A stretch of DNA of 14,920 nt. It comes from CAYTAP01 sp964435775. GTDB lineage: Bacteria > Planctomycetota > Phycisphaerae > Tepidisphaerales > Tepidisphaeraceae. The notes beneath the pieces are model-generated. The model made no database searches. It was not told the DNA's origin and saw nothing but the letters and a program-made list of their open reading frames with translations. Positions 12,909-14,920 of the stretch are shown in pieces. Both the position numbers and the translations under genes were made by a program. The stretch lies in contig CAYTAP010000105.1 of NCBI GenBank assembly GCA_964435775.1, forward strand, positions 1-14,920, given 5' to 3'. The stretch's first letter is position 1; each line of letters opens with the position of its first letter.

Positions 12909-14920
12909 TCATTTGCTCGCCGCGAGATGTTGCCTTTCAAGCAGGCGCAACTGCGCCGCAGCGCCCTGGTGGCTGGCATCCAGGGAGATCACCGCTTCGA
13001 GTTGCGACTTCGCTTCATGCAATTCATTCAGGCCCAGATGGCCGAGGGCGATCATGTGGTGGCAGTGGATCTTGTTGCGCAGGTTGAGGTCTTCGTCGAA
13101 GATCATGAACTCGGGGAGACTGACGGCGAAGAAGTCGATTTTGGCATTGTCGTGGAGGTGTGATTGTCCGAAGGCGATGAGTTGGCGGAAGCGGTCGGTC
13201 GCTTCGTCGGCGTGGGCGAGTTCGCGGGCGGCGAGTCCCTGGTAGAAGAACATGTGGGGGGGCTGATCGTTGTAGTACATGGCGCTTTTGGGTTCATCGA
13301 GTCCGATGCGGGCGCGTTGGAGGAGGGCGGTTGCTTCGCTCTCGTGTCCCATGCCGCGTAGGGCGAGGGCGGCGTAATAATCCGCGTCATTTTCAAGGGC
13401 GCCGGGGAGTTTGCCTTCGCCGAGGTTGTCGGGGAAATGGCGGGAACGTTCGGTGGCGTCGAAGGCGCCTTGGAAATCATCCTGCGCGAAGTGATCGCGG
13501 GCGATGCCGAGGAGGCTGGCTACGTAGGCGCCGGTCACTTTGCCTTCGCCGCCTTCCCAGGGGTGGAAGCGACGGTCGGCCAGTAGGGACTGCACGCGCT
13601 CATACTGACCCAGGAGATTCAAGAGGGTGCAGCGCTCGATGAACAGGTCATCGCGGCTGGTCAGAAGTGTGTCATGCGATTCCAGTAATTCCAGCCGCTT
13701 TCGCGGCGGGACGTTGAGTTTCTTGCGCAACTGATCGAGTTCGTACAGCACGCGGGCATCGGATGGATCCAACTCGAAAGCGCGTTCGAGCATCGCCAGA
13801 GCGCGCCGGGGGTCGTTCCGCTTGTTGGTGTACGCGATGGCGAGGTTGCGGCGGACGGTGGGGTATGACGGCATGAGGCGTTCGGCATTTTCCCAGTCAG
13901 CGATCGCGCGGTCGTAATCCCTTTTGGCGTAGCGGAGCGTGCCGAGCAAATGCCAGGCGAGGCCATCGTTGGGGTTCCGGCGGACGGCCGACTCCAAGGC
14001 GAGAAGTTCGTCGAGACGATTGGGGAAGATGAGCTTTGGGGATTGCTTTGAGGCGGCGTCGAATTGCTTGTCGGCGGCGGCGACATCGCCGGCCTGCAGG
14101 CGAATCCAGCCGTCGATGTATAGCGCCATCGCATGGGCGTTGCCGTCGGCATCGACAATCCGCGCGAGCACGTCGGAGGCTTCGTCATACAAGCCGGCGG
14201 CGGCGTAATCGAGGGCGAGTTCGATGTGGGTGTGAGGGTCGCCCCGCATAAGCTCGCGGAGTTGATCCGATGCGGCGGCGGCGTCAGCGGGGATCCCCAT
14301 CTCGCGTGCGATAAGGATGCGCTCATTCAGCGCGCCGTAATTGATCGGATCGATGCTCAATTCCAAATCGATCTCGCGGAGCGCCTCGGCGAATCGGCCA
14401 AGACGCCACAGACAAGCGATGAGTAGATGGCGGGCTTTGTGGTTGTGCCAGTTGGCGATGAGGGATTGGTTGCAGTAGTCGGCGGCGCTGTTGAAGTTTT
14501 TGCGGATGCCTTCGATTTTGGCGAGTTCGAAATGGCCGGGCGCGCTCATCGCCGCGTTCCAGATTGATTTGTGGAAGGCGTCGAACGCGTCGTCGAGCTT
14601 GCCTTGCTTGCGGAGGGTCAGGCCGAGGTTGAAAGAGGGTTCGCCGTCGATGGGGTTGGGATTTCGACGGGTGAGCGTGGCGATGGCGGCGCGAAAATGC
14701 TTCTCGGCTTCAGCGAACACTCCGCGGCGATAGAGGCGCAGGCCCAGGGCATTATTGTTTCGGACATCGCCGGAATCGCGGCGGAGCGCTTCGCGGTAAT
14801 AGTCTTCGGGATTGAGTGTCGCGTGACGATATTGTTCGAGGTGCAATCCCGTCAGATACAGTTGCTCGCACGATTCGACGTCGGCCGGGGGAAGGGCGGG
14901 CGAGGCCGGGGAGGGAATGG
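12909..14920 (-). CDS. DUF5107-family tetratricopeptide protein, N-terminus beyond window
   Basis: The frame is open from the right edge to a stop at 12909 (about 670 codons). The visible part begins LPPADVESCEQLYLTGLHLE, followed by QYRHAT, the linker that joins the N-terminal DUF5107 beta-sandwich to the TPR region in this family. It continues with EALRRDSGDVRNNNALGLRL, then LTRRNPNPIDGEPSFNLGLT, a long run of helical TPR repeats with the usual small and aromatic spacing, and the C-terminal hallmarks FHPWEGGEGKVTGAYV, LGEGKL, YYNDQPPHMFFYQGLA and FFAVSLPEFMIFDEDLNLRN. These are family hallmarks recalled from DUF5107 proteins. Members are often over 1,000 aa and found with carbohydrate-use genes, but their function is unproven. 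A TTG at 14846 is not the start, since the frame and similarity run through it. Confidence 0.88.
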   Translation of the reverse strand, partial: IPSPASPALPPADVESCEQLYLTGLHLEQYRHATLNPEDYYREALRRDSGDVRNNNALGLRLYRRGVFAEAEKHFRAAIATLTRRNPNPIDGEPSFNLGLTLRKQGKLDDAFDAFHKSIWNAAMSAPGHFELAKIEGIRKNFNSAADYCNQSLIANWHNHKARHLLIACLWRLGRFAEALREIDLELSIDPINYGALNERILIAREMGIPADAAAASDQLRELMRGDPHTHIELALDYAAAGLYDEASDVLARIVDADGNAHAMALYIDGWIRLQAGDVAAADKQFDAASKQSPKLIFPNRLDELLALESAVRRNPNDGLAWHLLGTLRYAKRDYDRAIADWENAERLMPSYPTVRRNLAIAYTNKRNDPRRALAMLERAFELDPSDARVLYELDQLRKKLNVPPRKRLELLESHDTLLTSRDDLFIERCTLLNLLGQYERVQSLLADRRFHPWEGGEGKVTGAYVASLLGIARDHFAQDDFQGAFDATERSRHFPDNLGEGKLPGALENDADYYAALALRGMGHESEATALLQRARIGLDEPKSAMYYNDQPPHMFFYQGLAARELAHADEATDRFRQLIAFGQSHLHDNAKIDFFAVSLPEFMIFDEDLNLRNKIHCHHMIALGHLGLNELHEAKSQLEAVISLDASHQGAAAQLRLLERQHLAASK

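Noticed and set aside
14844..14846. TTG at 14846 as start of the TPR protein
   Set aside because: The frame continues open to the window edge, and the residues before the TTG (LPPADVESCEQLYLTG) match the family linker.

Overview
The window looks like a chromosomal segment of a GC-rich member of the Planctomycetota, plausibly Phycisphaerae-like. This is inferred from protein character: a membrane protein with the planctomycete-type tail ending in IGPDGVDDGG, a very large DUF5107/TPR protein and a split nuo cluster. It is also suggested by gaps full of palindromic and low-complexity dispersed repeats. No rRNA, tRNA or CRISPR was seen. The taxon is not proven by any marker gene here.

Layout, left to right. 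(1) 1-887, minus strand: the 5' two thirds or so of an insertion-sequence DDE transposase, cut by the window edge. (2) 996-2648, plus: a 550-aa four-helix membrane protein. (3) 2716-3593, plus: tandem hairpins, then a compact higB-higA toxin-antitoxin pair whose promoter predicts a leaderless toxin mRNA. (4) 3651-7931, minus: four co-oriented genes in transcription order: parB, a membrane-anchored HTH protein, a ferredoxin-NADP+ reductase of the thioredoxin-reductase-like type, and prmC. The parB gene lies between two identical perfect 16-bp parS palindromes, and no parA is present. (5) 8320-11389, plus: a promoter, nuoD, a DUF433/DUF5615 toxin-antitoxin pair, nuoE and a 76-aa unknown protein. 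The toxin-antitoxin pair sits between two subunits of respiratory complex I, and nuoF is absent. (6) 11509-14920, minus: a secreted 423-aa protein with its own good sigma70-like promoter, preceded by a DUF5107-family TPR protein that runs off the right edge.

The gaps carry several repeat classes. There are AT-rich GATTTTCGATT-type repeats (three copies, two of them 31/32 identical). There are two long imperfect inverted repeats of the AGACGCAGAG and GATGAACACG types. A 72-bp nested hairpin is embedded in a 7-bp tandem array after nuoE. CGGAC..GTCCG palindromes recur, one of them inside the parB coding sequence.

The most interesting candidate system is the parB locus: two parS sites, no parA, a possible short leader ORF and, downstream, a protein that combines a cytoplasmic HTH with a transmembrane helix and an external coiled coil. 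A role for that protein in tethering DNA to the membrane is a hypothesis only.
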